A stretch of 64,000 nt of DNA, taken from assembly GCA_944326245.1 (NCBI GenBank), contig CALVDF010000014.1:1-64000 (forward strand). The letters run 5' to 3'. This DNA is from an uncultured Bacteroidales bacterium. Its GTDB lineage: Bacteria > Bacteroidota > Bacteroidia > Bacteroidales > UBA932. The notes under the pieces were generated by a model. It worked only from the letters and a program-made list of their open reading frames with translations, did not search any database and was not told the origin of the DNA. This document shows, piece after piece, positions 1 through 8,517 of the stretch (the first letter of the stretch is position 1; each line of letters starts with the position of its first letter). The translations under genes were made by a program, and so were the position numbers.

Positions 1-47
1 GCCTGCCGCTAGCGTTCATCCTGAGCCAGGATCAAACTCTTCATTGT
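1..47 (-). rRNA. rrs: 16S ribosomal RNA, 5' end only (partial)
   Basis: Read on the minus strand, the first bases contain AGAGTTTGATCCTGGCTCAG, the universal bacterial 16S 5' primer site, followed by GATGAACGCTAGCGGCAGGC as in Bacteroidales. The mature 5' end lies near position 47 by comparison with E. coli. The rest of the gene and of the operon lies beyond the left edge of the window. Transcription comes from the promoter at 245-276. Confidence 0.97.
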
Positions 48-244
48 ATATATTCTTTATACCTTAAGCTTGTCCTGGGTTACTTTAATTTCTAAGAAAT
101 TAACGCTACTCTTTTCTTGGTACTTTGCTTGTACTTGTTCTTCAATATTTCAATCAACTTTGTTTATCTTTCGGAGATCCCTCATCCTTTCTTCTCACTT
201 GCTCTCTTTAGCTCTTCATCTCATTTCCTTTCCGAAAGCGGGTG

Positions 245-276
245 CAAAGATATGGCGAGTTTTTTCATTCTCCAAA
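245..276 (-). promoter_or_regulatory. rRNA operon promoter
   Basis: The minus strand reads TTTG (273-276), a 20-base spacer, then TATCTTTG (245-252). This matches the Bacteroidetes primary sigma consensus of TTTG, 19-21 bases, TAnnTTTG. Transcription should start near position 240, which leaves a leader of about 190 bases before the mature 16S end. I saw no further gene in 48-342. Confidence 0.8.
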
Positions 277-326
277 TTTTTTTGCAATTTTTTTTCAAAA
301 ATTTTTCAAAATTTTTTCAAAAAAAC
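277..326 (-). promoter_or_regulatory. Phased A/T tracts upstream of the rRNA promoter (UP-like element)
   Basis: The stretch just upstream of the rRNA promoter is almost pure A/T. It is built of T-runs and A-runs hinged at a single C on the plus strand at positions 285, 296, 307 and 318, exactly 11 bases apart. Such helically phased tracts bend DNA, and A/T-rich DNA upstream of rRNA promoters commonly acts as an UP element. The periodicity is seen directly; the function is inferred. Confidence 0.5.
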
Positions 327-342
327 TTTAATCTGCTGATTT

Positions 343-1896
343 TCAGGACAATTTCTCTCCGTCTTTTTTTGCCCATTCAAAATCCATTATTGCCATGTTT
401 TCGGAGGCCGACACGGTTATGGCAACACCGTACTTTTTCTTCCATTTCTTTATAATAGAATTAAACATTCCCTTGGTCAGGTATGCCTCCACAAGAGGAT
501 TTACTGTAAGGTGGAATGACTTTACATCCTTTTCCTTTACATAGTAGGCAAGCTGCCTCTCGATATTTTCGTCAATGAGTATGCTGGACGATATCTTTCC
601 AGTGCCGCCACAGGCCGGACAGGTTTCCGTAGTTTCTATCTCCGTCGCGGGACGTACTCTCTGACGGGTAATCTGCATTAGGCCGAATTTGGTAAGAGGA
701 AGCACATTGTGTTTCGCCCTGTCCGATGCCATCAGTTCCTGCATCTTTTTATGGATGGCATTCTTGTGCTCCACAGAGTCCATATCTATGAAGTCCACGA
801 TTATGATCCCCCCCATATCCCGCAACTTCAGCTGCCTCGCTATTTCTTCGGCGGCGACGCAGTTGACATCGAAGGCATTCTGCTCCTGGTCCTTGCCGGT
901 CTTGACTCTAGTGCCGCTATTGACGTCCACCACATGCATGGCCTCCGTATGCTCTATCACAAGATAGGCACCCTGGCGCATAGGAACCACCTTCCCGAAC
1001 GAAGACTTGATCTGTCTCGTCACATCGAAATGATCAAGTATGGGTTCGTGTCCCTTGTATAGCTTGACTATTTTCTCGTGGTCCGGCAATATAGTGGAAA
1101 TGTATTCGCGGACTTCGTGATAGACCGCGTCATCATTTACATAAATATTTGTAAATGTGTCATTTAACAGATCCCTAAGGATCGTGGTAGTTTTACTGTT
1201 TTCCTTGAAGAGCAACTGCGGCATCTTCCTGGTTGCCATCTTGGGCCATGAATCTTCCCATTTGCGCACCAGGAGGCGGAGTTCCGCATCCAGAACCGCT
1301 GCATTCTTCCCCTCGGCTGCTGTACGGATGATTGCACCGTAATTTGTCGGCAGTATACTGTATAGCAAGCGCTCAAGACGTTTTTTCTCCTCCTTGGAAG
1401 AAATTTTCTGTGATACGCTTATTTTGTCGCCGAAAGGGAGCAGGACAATATTGCGTCCCGCTATGGATATCTCACCTGTCAATCGCGGTCCTTTTGTGGA
1501 TATGGACTCTTTCACGATCTGCACGATTATCGGCTGTCCAGGCTTGAGGACATCTTCTATTTTCCCTTCCTTCTCCAGGATATGGCTGATATCCGTAGAG
1601 GCATAAAACTGTTTGAAATCCCGGTTGGGATTGATCTGCTTGACAAAATTGTCGAATGCTTTGAAATTGAGGCCGAGATCCAGATAATGGACGAAAGCGT
1701 CCTTTTTGTCTCCGATGTCGACAAAAGCCGCGTTCAGGGTAGGAATGAGCTTCTTGACCTTTCCCAGGTACACATCCCTCAAAGAAAATGCTCTCTCCGA
1801 ATTGTCTTCCTTGTTGAGTTCCACCAGGCGATGGTCTTCGAGCAGAGCAATTACAGTCTCCTTTAGTCTTACATCTATTATCAGATTTCTATCCAT
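343..1896 (-). CDS. rng: Ribonuclease E/G family endoribonuclease
   Basis: A 517-residue enzyme of the Rne/Rng family, the size of RNase G rather than the much longer RNase E. The N-terminal part (about residues 1-130) carries the S1-type RNA-binding region. The catalytic DNase I-like part contains DVNSG and IVDFIDM, which supply the two metal-binding aspartates. The Zn-link motif TCPACGGTG follows. In E. coli RNase G matures the 5' end of 16S rRNA and degrades some mRNAs. Here the gene lies directly upstream of an rRNA operon on the same strand. Upstream it is separated from the small basic protein gene by a terminator that ends only a few bases before the rng start codon, so expression probably depends on read-through. 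Confidence 0.93.
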   Translation of the reverse strand: MDRNLIIDVRLKETVIALLEDHRLVELNKEDNSERAFSLRDVYLGKVKKLIPTLNAAFVDIGDKKDAFVHYLDLGLNFKAFDNFVKQINPNRDFKQFYASTDISHILEKEGKIEDVLKPGQPIIVQIVKESISTKGPRLTGEISIAGRNIVLLPFGDKISVSQKISSKEEKKRLERLLYSILPTNYGAIIRTAAEGKNAAVLDAELRLLVRKWEDSWPKMATRKMPQLLFKENSKTTTILRDLLNDTFTNIYVNDDAVYHEVREYISTILPDHEKIVKLYKGHEPILDHFDVTRQIKSSFGKVVPMRQGAYLVIEHTEAMHVVDVNSGTRVKTGKDQEQNAFDVNCVAAEEIARQLKLRDMGGIIIVDFIDMDSVEHKNAIHKKMQELMASDRAKHNVLPLTKFGLMQITRQRVRPATEIETTETCPACGGTGKISSSILIDENIERQLAYYVKEKDVKSFHLTVNPLVEAYLTKGMFNSIIKKWKKKYGVAITVSASENMAIMDFEWAKKDGEKLS

Positions 1897-1904
1897 CGTA
1901 ATTT

Positions 1905-1942
1905 AAAAAAAAATCTAAAGCGGTTCATCAACGCTTTAGATT
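1905..1942 (-). terminator. Intrinsic terminator (HU/small protein unit)
   Basis: On the minus strand an 11-bp perfect stem (arms 1932-1942 and 1912-1922, 9-base loop) is followed by a run of nine T. It lies after the 29-residue gene and 8 bases before the rng start codon. Some read-through must feed rng, because there is little room for a promoter in between. Confidence 0.85.
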
Positions 1943-1962
1943 CAAGTAGCTGAGAATGGCCG

Positions 1963-2052
1963 CTATCTCTTCTTGTGTCTGTTCTTGCGCAGGCGTTTTT
2001 TACGCTTGTGCGTAGCCATTTTATGTCTTTTTCTCTTTTTTCCGCTAGGCAT
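1963..2052 (-). CDS. 29-residue highly basic protein, probable small ribosomal protein
   Basis: The minus strand encodes ATG to TAG for 29 residues, starting MPSGKKRKRHKMATHKRKKR and ending RKNRHKKR. About 19 of 29 residues are Lys, Arg or His, and there are no acidic residues. Such a composition is typical of tiny ribosomal proteins that thread through rRNA. Short proteins of this kind are, as far as I recall, conserved across Bacteroidetes, and one was found in a Flavobacterium ribosome structure; that link is from memory and unverified. The gene sits 8 bases downstream of the HU gene and is followed by a strong terminator, so HU and this protein probably share one short transcript. A second in-frame ATG at codon 12 is a possible alternative start. 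Confidence 0.8.
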   Translation of the reverse strand: MPSGKKRKRHKMATHKRKKRLRKNRHKKR

Positions 2053-2060
2053 AGCTTTAA

Positions 2061-2348
2061 TTATTTATTAATGTTAGTCTTTACTAAATTCAGGAAAGTC
2101 TTTGAGGGCTTGAAAGCAGGAATATAGTGCTCAGGTATCACGATAGTCTTCTGCTTGGAGATGTTGCGGGCTGTCTTCTGCGCACGTTTCTTGGCTGTAA
2201 AGCTACCGAAACCGCGGAGATATACGCTGTTATCCTTTGAAACAGAGTCCTTGACCGTCTCCATAAAAGCTTCTACGACCTTCTGTACGTTGAGTTTTTC
2301 AAGTCCTGTAGCTTTGGCTACTTCGTTTACGATATCAGCTTTTGTCAT
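2061..2348 (-). CDS. hup: HU family DNA-binding protein
   Basis: A 95-residue protein of HU/IHF size. It begins MTKADIVNEVAKATGL, the first helix of the family, and has the RGFGSF turn before the DNA-gripping arm. The arm proline lies within IPAFKPSK near the C-terminus. HU dimers bend and compact DNA and are abundant. The gene has its own well-formed promoter at 2400-2430 and is followed by the 29-residue basic protein gene, which points to coordinated high expression of a nucleoid protein with a presumed ribosomal component. Confidence 0.95.
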   Translation of the reverse strand: MTKADIVNEVAKATGLEKLNVQKVVEAFMETVKDSVSKDNSVYLRGFGSFTAKKRAQKTARNISKQKTIVIPEHYIPAFKPSKTFLNLVKTNINK

Positions 2349-2399
2349 CTTTGTAATATATTAATGTTACTAATAATCACTTGCATGAAATTCAGACTG

Positions 2400-2430
2400 C
2401 AAAAGTATTCTTATTTTCGACATTTACAAA
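2400..2430 (-). promoter_or_regulatory. Promoter of the HU gene
   Basis: The minus strand has TTTG (2427-2430), a 19-base spacer and TACTTTTG (2400-2407), an exact Bacteroidetes promoter. The start of transcription is expected near 2395, giving a leader of about 45 bases. Confidence 0.75.
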
Positions 2431-2457
2431 ATATTATTGCACTTTTTTCCATATTTT

Positions 2458-2488
2458 TTTGGCACAATCATTGACATTTATATCTTCC
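2458..2488 (+). promoter_or_regulatory. Possible lon promoter
   Basis: TTTG at 2458-2461 is followed after 19 bases by TATCTTCC at 2481-2488, which keeps the TA and the first TT of the consensus. The predicted start near 2493 lies about 85 bases before the lon ATG. Confidence 0.4.
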
Positions 2489-2577
2489 GCCTGAAGGATG
2501 CGGGTACAAAGGCCGGACTCTGCCAAAATGACACATCCGCAGACTTTCAGACTGACACATTGATAAGGAGAATAGAT

Positions 2578-4983
2578 ATGAAACAGACAATAGAAGATTT
2601 ATTCCATGCCGCAAACGGTGACGTAAACATCGTACCCGTAGTGAGCATAGACACAGTACAGAAGCTCAATGACAGCGAATTGCCGGAGATTCTGCCTGTA
2701 CTTGCACTCCGCAATGCCGTACTCTTCCCCTCGACCGTGACCCCCATATCGATCGGGAGGGACAAATCCATAAAGCTTGTGCGTGACGTGTACAAGTCCA
2801 GCAAGATTCTGGGGGCCATATCACAGAGGGATATCAACGTTGAAGACCCGTCACTGATAGACCTATATAATATAGGGACACTGGCACGCATAATCAAGAT
2901 AATAGAAATGCCTGACGGCACCATTACTGCCATACTGCAGGGCCTGAAGCGTCTACGTCCCGTAGAGCAGACCGCCTCAGAGCCTTACATGTTCGCAAAG
3001 GTCAAGTATCTCGAAGACTCGATGCCCAAAAAGAACGACAAGGAGATGTCATCTCTGGCCGGCTCGGTAAAGGATCTGGCACTGCACATCATTAAGCTCT
3101 CCCCGCACCTGCCTTCAGAAGCTTCCTTCGCAATCAAGAATATTGAGGGCGATGAGTTCCTCATCAACTTCATAGCGTCCAGCGTTGAGTTGGAGGATCC
3201 GATGGAGAAAATCAAGCTGCTTGAAGAAGGGAACCTGAAAATCAGGGCGATGAAACTCGTCGAGATTCTCAACCGGCAGATTGAAATCCTCAAGCTGAAA
3301 GACGATATCCAGAAAAAGGTTCGTACGGAGATGGACCAGCAGCAGAGGGAATACTACCTCAACAATCAGCTCCGAACCATCCAGGAAGAGCTCGGGATGG
3401 ACGAGGCGCAGGACATCAATGAGCTGAGACAGAGGGCAAAGAAGAAAAAATGGCCTGAATACACAGCAAAGACCTTCGAAACGGAGGTCCGCAAGCTCGA
3501 GCGCTCCAATCCCAACTCACCGGACTACAACATCCAGTACCAGTACATCCAGTTCATTCTGGATCTGCCGTGGGATGAGATGACCAAAGACAACCTCGAC
3601 CTGCAGCATGCCCAGAAAGTACTGGACAAGGACCACTTCGGTCTCGAGACAGTGAAGGAAAGGATCATCGAGTACCTGGCCGTCCTGAAACTGAAGGGAG
3701 ACATGAAATCCCCCATCATCTGCCTCTACGGCCCTCCGGGAGTCGGCAAGACATCCCTGGGCAAATCCATAGCCAAAGCCCTGGGCCGCAAATACCAGAG
3801 GATTTCGCTGGGAGGCCTGCACGACGAGTCGGAAATACGCGGTCACCGCAGAACATACATAGGAGCCATGCCGGGACGTATACTGCAGAGCATCAACCGC
3901 GCCGGAAGCTCCAACCCTGTCATCGTCCTGGACGAGATCGACAAGATCAGCCAGGACTACAAGGGAGATCCGTCGTACGCCCTGCTTGAGGTCCTGGACC
4001 CTGAGCAGAACAGTACATTCCATGACAACTACCTGGACATCGACTACGACCTGTCCAAAGTGCTTTTCATAACTACAGCCAACAATATCGGCACGATCCA
4101 CCCTGCCCTAAGGGACCGTATGGAAATGATTTCCGTATCAGGATACCTTGCTGAAGAGAAGGCCAGCATAGCGCAGGGGTACCTCATCCCCAAACAGCTT
4201 GAAGCACACGGACTCAAGAAGAGTCAGGTACGTTTCATGAAAGGGGCCGTAGAAAAAATCATCGACGAATACACCCGTGAGTCAGGCGTCAGGGGACTTG
4301 ACAGGCAGATTGCCAAGATAGCCCGTATCGCCGCACGCAAAATAGCTACCGGAGAGACTGCAAAAGTCAATGTCACTCCGGATGTCGTATCCGAATTCCT
4401 CGGCCTGCCGACCAATTTCCATGACCTGCAGAAAGGGAATGAGGCACCTGGTGTGGTCACAGGACTGGCCTGGACCGAAAACGGCGGAGAAATCCTCTTC
4501 ATAGAGTGCTCGGTAAGTGAAGGCAAGGGAGTCCTCTCTTCCACCGGGAACCTCGGAGATGTAATGAAGGAATCCGCAACCATCGCATTCCAGTATCTCA
4601 AGGCTCACCCGGATCTTATCGGACTCACGACCGAGGAGATCATGAAGCACGATATCCACATCCATGTCCCAGAGGGAGCCATACCCAAAGACGGTCCTTC
4701 GGCCGGAATCACAATGGTTAGTGCAATGGCTTCGGCCCTGTCTGGAAAGATGGTACGCAGCGGCATAGCCATGACCGGAGAAATGACTCTCCGCGGCAAG
4801 GTTCTGCCGGTAGGCGGCATCAAGGAAAAAATCCTCGCTGCCAAACGCGCAGGCATCCACACCATCATCCTCTCAAGACAGAACGAGAAAGACATCAAGG
4901 ACATCAAGCCGGTATATATCGAAGGTCTTAGTTTCGTCTACGTCGACAACATATCAGAAGTCCTGAAATACATCTTCAGCTAG
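2578..4983 (+). CDS. lon: Endopeptidase La (Lon protease)
   Basis: An ATP-dependent serine protease of 801 residues, the usual Lon length. Order of domains: N-terminal LON substrate-binding domain starting at LPVLALRNAVLFP, coiled-coil linker, AAA+ domain with Walker A GPPGVGKTS near residue 385 and Walker B VIVLDEIDKI, and the C-terminal protease with the Ser-Lys dyad. The Ser is in KDGPSAG (about S708) and the Lys in GGIKEKIL (about K751); the 43-residue spacing equals that of E. coli S679/K722. The frame is open upstream to 2437, but the ATG at 2578 (MKQTIEDLF) fits the family and lies below a possible promoter. It removes misfolded and short-lived regulatory proteins. ung follows after 4 bases. 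Confidence 0.96.
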   Translation: MKQTIEDLFHAANGDVNIVPVVSIDTVQKLNDSELPEILPVLALRNAVLFPSTVTPISIGRDKSIKLVRDVYKSSKILGAISQRDINVEDPSLIDLYNIGTLARIIKIIEMPDGTITAILQGLKRLRPVEQTASEPYMFAKVKYLEDSMPKKNDKEMSSLAGSVKDLALHIIKLSPHLPSEASFAIKNIEGDEFLINFIASSVELEDPMEKIKLLEEGNLKIRAMKLVEILNRQIEILKLKDDIQKKVRTEMDQQQREYYLNNQLRTIQEELGMDEAQDINELRQRAKKKKWPEYTAKTFETEVRKLERSNPNSPDYNIQYQYIQFILDLPWDEMTKDNLDLQHAQKVLDKDHFGLETVKERIIEYLAVLKLKGDMKSPIICLYGPPGVGKTSLGKSIAKALGRKYQRISLGGLHDESEIRGHRRTYIGAMPGRILQSINRAGSSNPVIVLDEIDKISQDYKGDPSYALLEVLDPEQNSTFHDNYLDIDYDLSKVLFITTANNIGTIHPALRDRMEMISVSGYLAEEKASIAQGYLIPKQLEAHGLKKSQVRFMKGAVEKIIDEYTRESGVRGLDRQIAKIARIAARKIATGETAKVNVTPDVVSEFLGLPTNFHDLQKGNEAPGVVTGLAWTENGGEILFIECSVSEGKGVLSSTGNLGDVMKESATIAFQYLKAHPDLIGLTTEEIMKHDIHIHVPEGAIPKDGPSAGITMVSAMASALSGKMVRSGIAMTGEMTLRGKVLPVGGIKEKILAAKRAGIHTIILSRQNEKDIKDIKPVYIEGLSFVYVDNISEVLKYIFS

Positions 4984-4987
4984 GGAT

Positions 4988-5650
4988 ATGGAAGTCAGAA
5001 TAGAAGATTCATGGAAAGCGGTACTCCGGGAGGAATTCGACAAGGAATACTTCTCCCGGATTGCCGCTTTTCTGCATCAGGAAAAAAGGGAAGGAAAAAC
5101 GATATACCCTCCAGGACCACTCATTTTCAACGCATTCAGGCTCACGCCTTTTGACAAGGTAAAAGTTGTCATTCTGGGCCAGGACCCATATCACGGTCCA
5201 GGACAGGCCCACGGTCTTTCATTTTCCGTACAGGACGGGGTTCCGCTTCCACCGTCCCTGCAGAATATCTACAAGGAAGTCACAGCCGATACAGGCGCAC
5301 CTGCACCGGCAAGCGGCAACCTTGAACGATGGGCCAGGCAGGGAGTATTTCTGCTCAATTCCGTACTGACAGTGCGGGCCAGTTCCCCGACATCACACGG
5401 CAACATTGGATGGCAGACTTTCACGGACGCAGTCATCAAGGCGATTTCCGACCGCAAGGAATGCGTTGTATTCATGCTCTGGGGCAATTACGCCCGCAGC
5501 AAAAAGCCACTGATCGACAATACCAAGCACCTCGTTCTTGAAGCGGCACATCCTTCACCGCTGGCCCGCGGGGCATTTTTCGGCTGCCGTCATTTCTCAA
5601 AGGCCAACAATTTCCTCATAGCGTCAGGACAAAGCCCTATTGAATGGTAA
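4988..5650 (+). CDS. ung: Uracil-DNA glycosylase, family 1
   Basis: A 220-residue enzyme that excises uracil from DNA to start base-excision repair. The catalytic water-activating motif GQDPYHGPGQ is present with the Asp near residue 66, followed by AHGLSFSV. The C-terminal HPSPLA loop, which inserts into the minor groove, is also present. The length equals that of E. coli Ung. It is probably co-transcribed with lon, whose stop lies 4 bases upstream. Confidence 0.96.
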   Translation: MEVRIEDSWKAVLREEFDKEYFSRIAAFLHQEKREGKTIYPPGPLIFNAFRLTPFDKVKVVILGQDPYHGPGQAHGLSFSVQDGVPLPPSLQNIYKEVTADTGAPAPASGNLERWARQGVFLLNSVLTVRASSPTSHGNIGWQTFTDAVIKAISDRKECVVFMLWGNYARSKKPLIDNTKHLVLEAAHPSPLARGAFFGCRHFSKANNFLIASGQSPIEW

Positions 5651-5676
5651 CCGGCACTACCTGACGGTATTTTTGC

Positions 5677-5684
5677 TATATTTG
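5677..5684 (+). promoter_or_regulatory. Possible coaD promoter (-7 box)
   Basis: TATATTTG at 5677-5684 is a perfect -7 box, with a second overlapping match TATTTTTG at 5668-5675. No TTTG is found at the right distance upstream. A start near 5690 favours the ATG at 5704 over the in-frame ATG at 5689. Confidence 0.45.
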
Positions 5685-5703
5685 TTGTTTGGAATGCATT
5701 ATT

Positions 5704-6201
5704 ATGAAACCTAACAACAGATCAGCCATATTCCCGGGTTCTTTCGACCCGTTTACACTGGGTCATATGGACGTCCTGCAATCAGCCCTCAAGCTGTTTG
5801 ACAAAATATACATTGCAGTAGGATACAATCATCTTAAACATGGGTTCCTCAAACCGGAGACCAGAGTCCGCCTGATATGCGACGCTGTAAAACCCCTGGT
5901 CGAAAGCGGTCACGACATCGAGGTCCTGTCCTACACAGGGCTGACCGTGGATCTGTGCCGCCAGAAAGGCACTGACTTCATCATAAGGGGATTGAGAACC
6001 ACGACAGACTTCGAACTGGAATCGGTAATAGCCCAGGCCAACCGGAAAATGCAGCCTGAGACCGTGACTGTTTTTATCCCGGCGTCACACAACTTCTCGT
6101 TCATATCCTCGACAGTGGTCAGGGACGTAATCATCAATGGTGGTGACGCTGCCCCTTTCCTACCGTCAAACATCAGAATTGAAAACTACCTTGACAAATA
6201 A
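5704..6201 (+). CDS. coaD: Pantetheine-phosphate adenylyltransferase
   Basis: Transfers AMP from ATP to 4'-phosphopantetheine, the penultimate step of coenzyme A synthesis. The protein is 165 residues, normal for CoaD. The nucleotidyltransferase motif FPGSFDPFTLGH lies at the N-terminus and the ISST-VRD motif near the C-terminus. An upstream ATG at 5689 would add MECII; the downstream ATG was chosen because the probable transcription start lies between the two. The next gene begins 11 bases after the stop. Confidence 0.95.
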   Translation: MKPNNRSAIFPGSFDPFTLGHMDVLQSALKLFDKIYIAVGYNHLKHGFLKPETRVRLICDAVKPLVESGHDIEVLSYTGLTVDLCRQKGTDFIIRGLRTTTDFELESVIAQANRKMQPETVTVFIPASHNFSFISSTVVRDVIINGGDAAPFLPSNIRIENYLDK

Positions 6202-6211
6202 ATCCGGACCA

Positions 6212-7876
6212 ATGACAAAGACACACACGACAATACTCATCATCTCGGCAATGCTGCTGCTCACCGTACCAGCCGCAGCATCCGGAACATCAACAGCACA
6301 AGTATCGGACACCCTGAGCCAGCCCGTTCAGGACAAAAGCCTGACCCAGGATGATATTAATCTGGTAATGGGAGTGTTCGACGGGCAGCTGCCATCCTAC
6401 ATCATACCCAGGGCAGACGCATTCATCCAGACAGGCAAGACCGATGAAGAAAAGGCCCGCACGGCATGGTATATATATACCTACTACAGGAATTCCAAGA
6501 TCATGGGCTATGACGAGATCGCCATATACATAGCCGACTCCTACTTCCTTAACGGACGGTATAACCTGCCCGACGAAGACGCAATGCTGGAAATGAAACT
6601 GTTCGCAGAAGCCAACAGAAGATCTGTCATAGGCCTTCAGGCCCCGTCCATGGTCCTGCAGGACCCTGCAGGCACAGAAGTCACCGTCCCGGAAGGAGAG
6701 CAGGACTATACCGTACTGTACTTCTACGACGACGAGTGCCCTGGCTGTATCCGCACCACCCCTGCCCTCATGCAGTATATGCTGCGGAATACTGACGGGC
6801 TCAACTTCAAAGTCTACATGATCTATACCCAGGACGACAGGGAAAGATGGATGAACTATATCCAGAAAGCGATACAGCCCTTCAACCTGCCTGACAACGT
6901 AAAACTCATCCACCTCTGGGATCCTGACATGACATCCGGGTTCGTAACGAAGTACGGAGTGATCTCCACCCCGAAGCTCTTCCTCCTGGACCGCAACGGT
7001 GTCATCATAGGCCGTGAACTGACCCCGGCAGCACTGGGACAGGTAGTAACAGTGCATGAGAGCCAGCTTTCCCCCACGGAAATGCTCTACGAGCAGATCT
7101 TCTACCCGATGGCCAACACTACCGACACGACGGAAATCACAAAAACCATCGACACTTTCTTTGAAGATTCCAAAGACAATCCGGAATTCTTCCATGAAAC
7201 ATTCTACACACTCTACCAGTATCTCAAATCCAGCGGGAGCTACCCTCTCCAGCAAGGTGCTGCATACCTTGCCAACAAATACATCGCCGGGATGCCGCAG
7301 ATGTGGGAAAGCGTCACCTTTACCGACAAGGGAGAGACACACGGAAGTGTCATAAGAGCCGACTTCAAGTCCCCGGCAGATTTCATTGACCAGACCGCAC
7401 TGGCAGTTCTCATGTTCTACCGCAATCCACTTGAGAAACCGGCAACTGACTTGACTCTCAGGACTCCGAACAACAAGACATACCATATCTACGACGTACA
7501 GTCCGAATACACGGTACTGTACTTCTACACCCTCAACTGCGGTGTATGCAACGCCGTAACCAAGACTCTTGCCAAGATGTCACAAAGTTACAATCCTTCA
7601 GAAGTACAGTTCGTGGCAATCTATACCGGAACGGACAGCAAGTGGAAAAAATACATCAAGGCCAATGACCATGGCTGGATCAACCTGTGGGACCGCAAGC
7701 ACAAATCAGGAATGTTCGACAAATACGACCTGCTGGATGTCCCGGCCATTTACCTGCTGGACAAGGAAAAGAAAACGCTTGCCAAAGATATCAATCCGGA
7801 TGTACTGAGCGCACTTCTGGAATACTATCTTGCACCGGAAGACCAGAACCAGGAAAACATACAGGAGGAAAAATAA
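6212..7876 (+). CDS. Secreted protein with two thioredoxin-like (TlpA-type) domains
   Basis: A 554-residue protein with a Sec signal peptide (hydrophobic residues 8-20, AAASG cleavage region). Two thioredoxin folds follow. The first, about residues 145-285, has CPGC (C176/C179) and the cis-proline strand STPKLFLLD. The second, about 405-535, has CGVC (C443/C446) and VPAIYLLD. The first about 120 residues after the signal resemble the DUF5106-type region found before such domains in Bacteroidetes. It probably works as a periplasmic disulfide reductant or sensor; substrates are unknown. The open frame extends to 6137 within coaD, but the ATG at 6212 starts the signal peptide. The stop overlaps the ATG of the exporter gene by one base. 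Confidence 0.8.
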   Translation: MTKTHTTILIISAMLLLTVPAAASGTSTAQVSDTLSQPVQDKSLTQDDINLVMGVFDGQLPSYIIPRADAFIQTGKTDEEKARTAWYIYTYYRNSKIMGYDEIAIYIADSYFLNGRYNLPDEDAMLEMKLFAEANRRSVIGLQAPSMVLQDPAGTEVTVPEGEQDYTVLYFYDDECPGCIRTTPALMQYMLRNTDGLNFKVYMIYTQDDRERWMNYIQKAIQPFNLPDNVKLIHLWDPDMTSGFVTKYGVISTPKLFLLDRNGVIIGRELTPAALGQVVTVHESQLSPTEMLYEQIFYPMANTTDTTEITKTIDTFFEDSKDNPEFFHETFYTLYQYLKSSGSYPLQQGAAYLANKYIAGMPQMWESVTFTDKGETHGSVIRADFKSPADFIDQTALAVLMFYRNPLEKPATDLTLRTPNNKTYHIYDVQSEYTVLYFYTLNCGVCNAVTKTLAKMSQSYNPSEVQFVAIYTGTDSKWKKYIKANDHGWINLWDRKHKSGMFDKYDLLDVPAIYLLDKEKKTLAKDINPDVLSALLEYYLAPEDQNQENIQEEK

Positions 7877-8517
7877 TGTTGCTTGAGCTGCTGAAAGGAT
7901 TTATCGTTGGTCTCTTCGCTTCGGTTCCACTCGGACCGATAGGTGTCCTTTGCATACAGCGAACACTTAGCAAAGGCCGTAGCTCCGGATTCATAACCGG
8001 ACTCGGCGCAGCCGTTTCCGACACAATTTTTGCGGCCATAGCCCTGCTGAGTATATCATACGTACAGCAACTGCTGTCAGACTACCGGTATCTGGTGATG
8101 ATTGCCGGAGGAGTAATAGTGGGGATTTTCGGCGTCAAACTTTTCATGACCAACCCTGTCAAACAGATACGCCGTCCCAAATACGGCAGCCGTCATTACT
8201 GGCAGGACTTTCTGTCTACAGTTCTCATGACCATCAGCAATCCAGGAGCGTTCTTCCTCATGCTGGGACTCTTCGCATTTATAGGAATCAGCCGTGTAGA
8301 AGCGGAGCCGCCTGAAAGGATTGCCGTAACCCTCGCAGGAGTGTTTGCCGGAGCTGTACTTTGGTGGTATATCCTGTCTGCCTCGATCAATCTGTTCCGC
8401 AACAAACTCCGCCTGCGCCAGCTGATCATGATCAACCGTATAGCCGGAGTAGTGATAATGGTACTTGGATTGATTTCCCTGTTCGAAGGACTTTACAGAT
8501 TCCTGATTGTACGGTGA
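7876..8517 (+). CDS. LysE/RhtB family transporter
   Basis: A 213-residue inner-membrane protein with about six hydrophobic segments. The LysE-type N-terminus contains SVPLGPIGVLCIQRTLSKGR, the conserved proline-glycine region of the first helices. Members export amino acids or related small metabolites; the substrate here cannot be read from the sequence. Its ATG overlaps the upstream stop (TAATG). AGGAGG lies 8 bases before the ATG, a rare strong Shine-Dalgarno match for this phylum. The last 25 bases overlap the 3' end of the convergent ugd gene. Confidence 0.82.
   Translation: MLLELLKGFIVGLFASVPLGPIGVLCIQRTLSKGRSSGFITGLGAAVSDTIFAAIALLSISYVQQLLSDYRYLVMIAGGVIVGIFGVKLFMTNPVKQIRRPKYGSRHYWQDFLSTVLMTISNPGAFFLMLGLFAFIGISRVEAEPPERIAVTLAGVFAGAVLWWYILSASINLFRNKLRLRQLIMINRIAGVVIMVLGLISLFEGLYRFLIVR

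Noticed and set aside
336..346. Hairpin CTGA-TTT-TCAG at the end of rng
   Set aside because: Four base pairs with a distant T-run is not a convincing terminator; rng may read into the rRNA leader.
6290..7486. A 398-codon open frame antisense to the double-thioredoxin gene
   Set aside because: The plus-strand protein has a signal peptide and two clear CxxC domains; the antisense translation has no recognisable motif.
7863..7868. AGGAGG before the LysE gene as evidence of general Shine-Dalgarno use
   Set aside because: It is an isolated match; other starts in the window lack one, and the sequence also encodes the end of the upstream protein.
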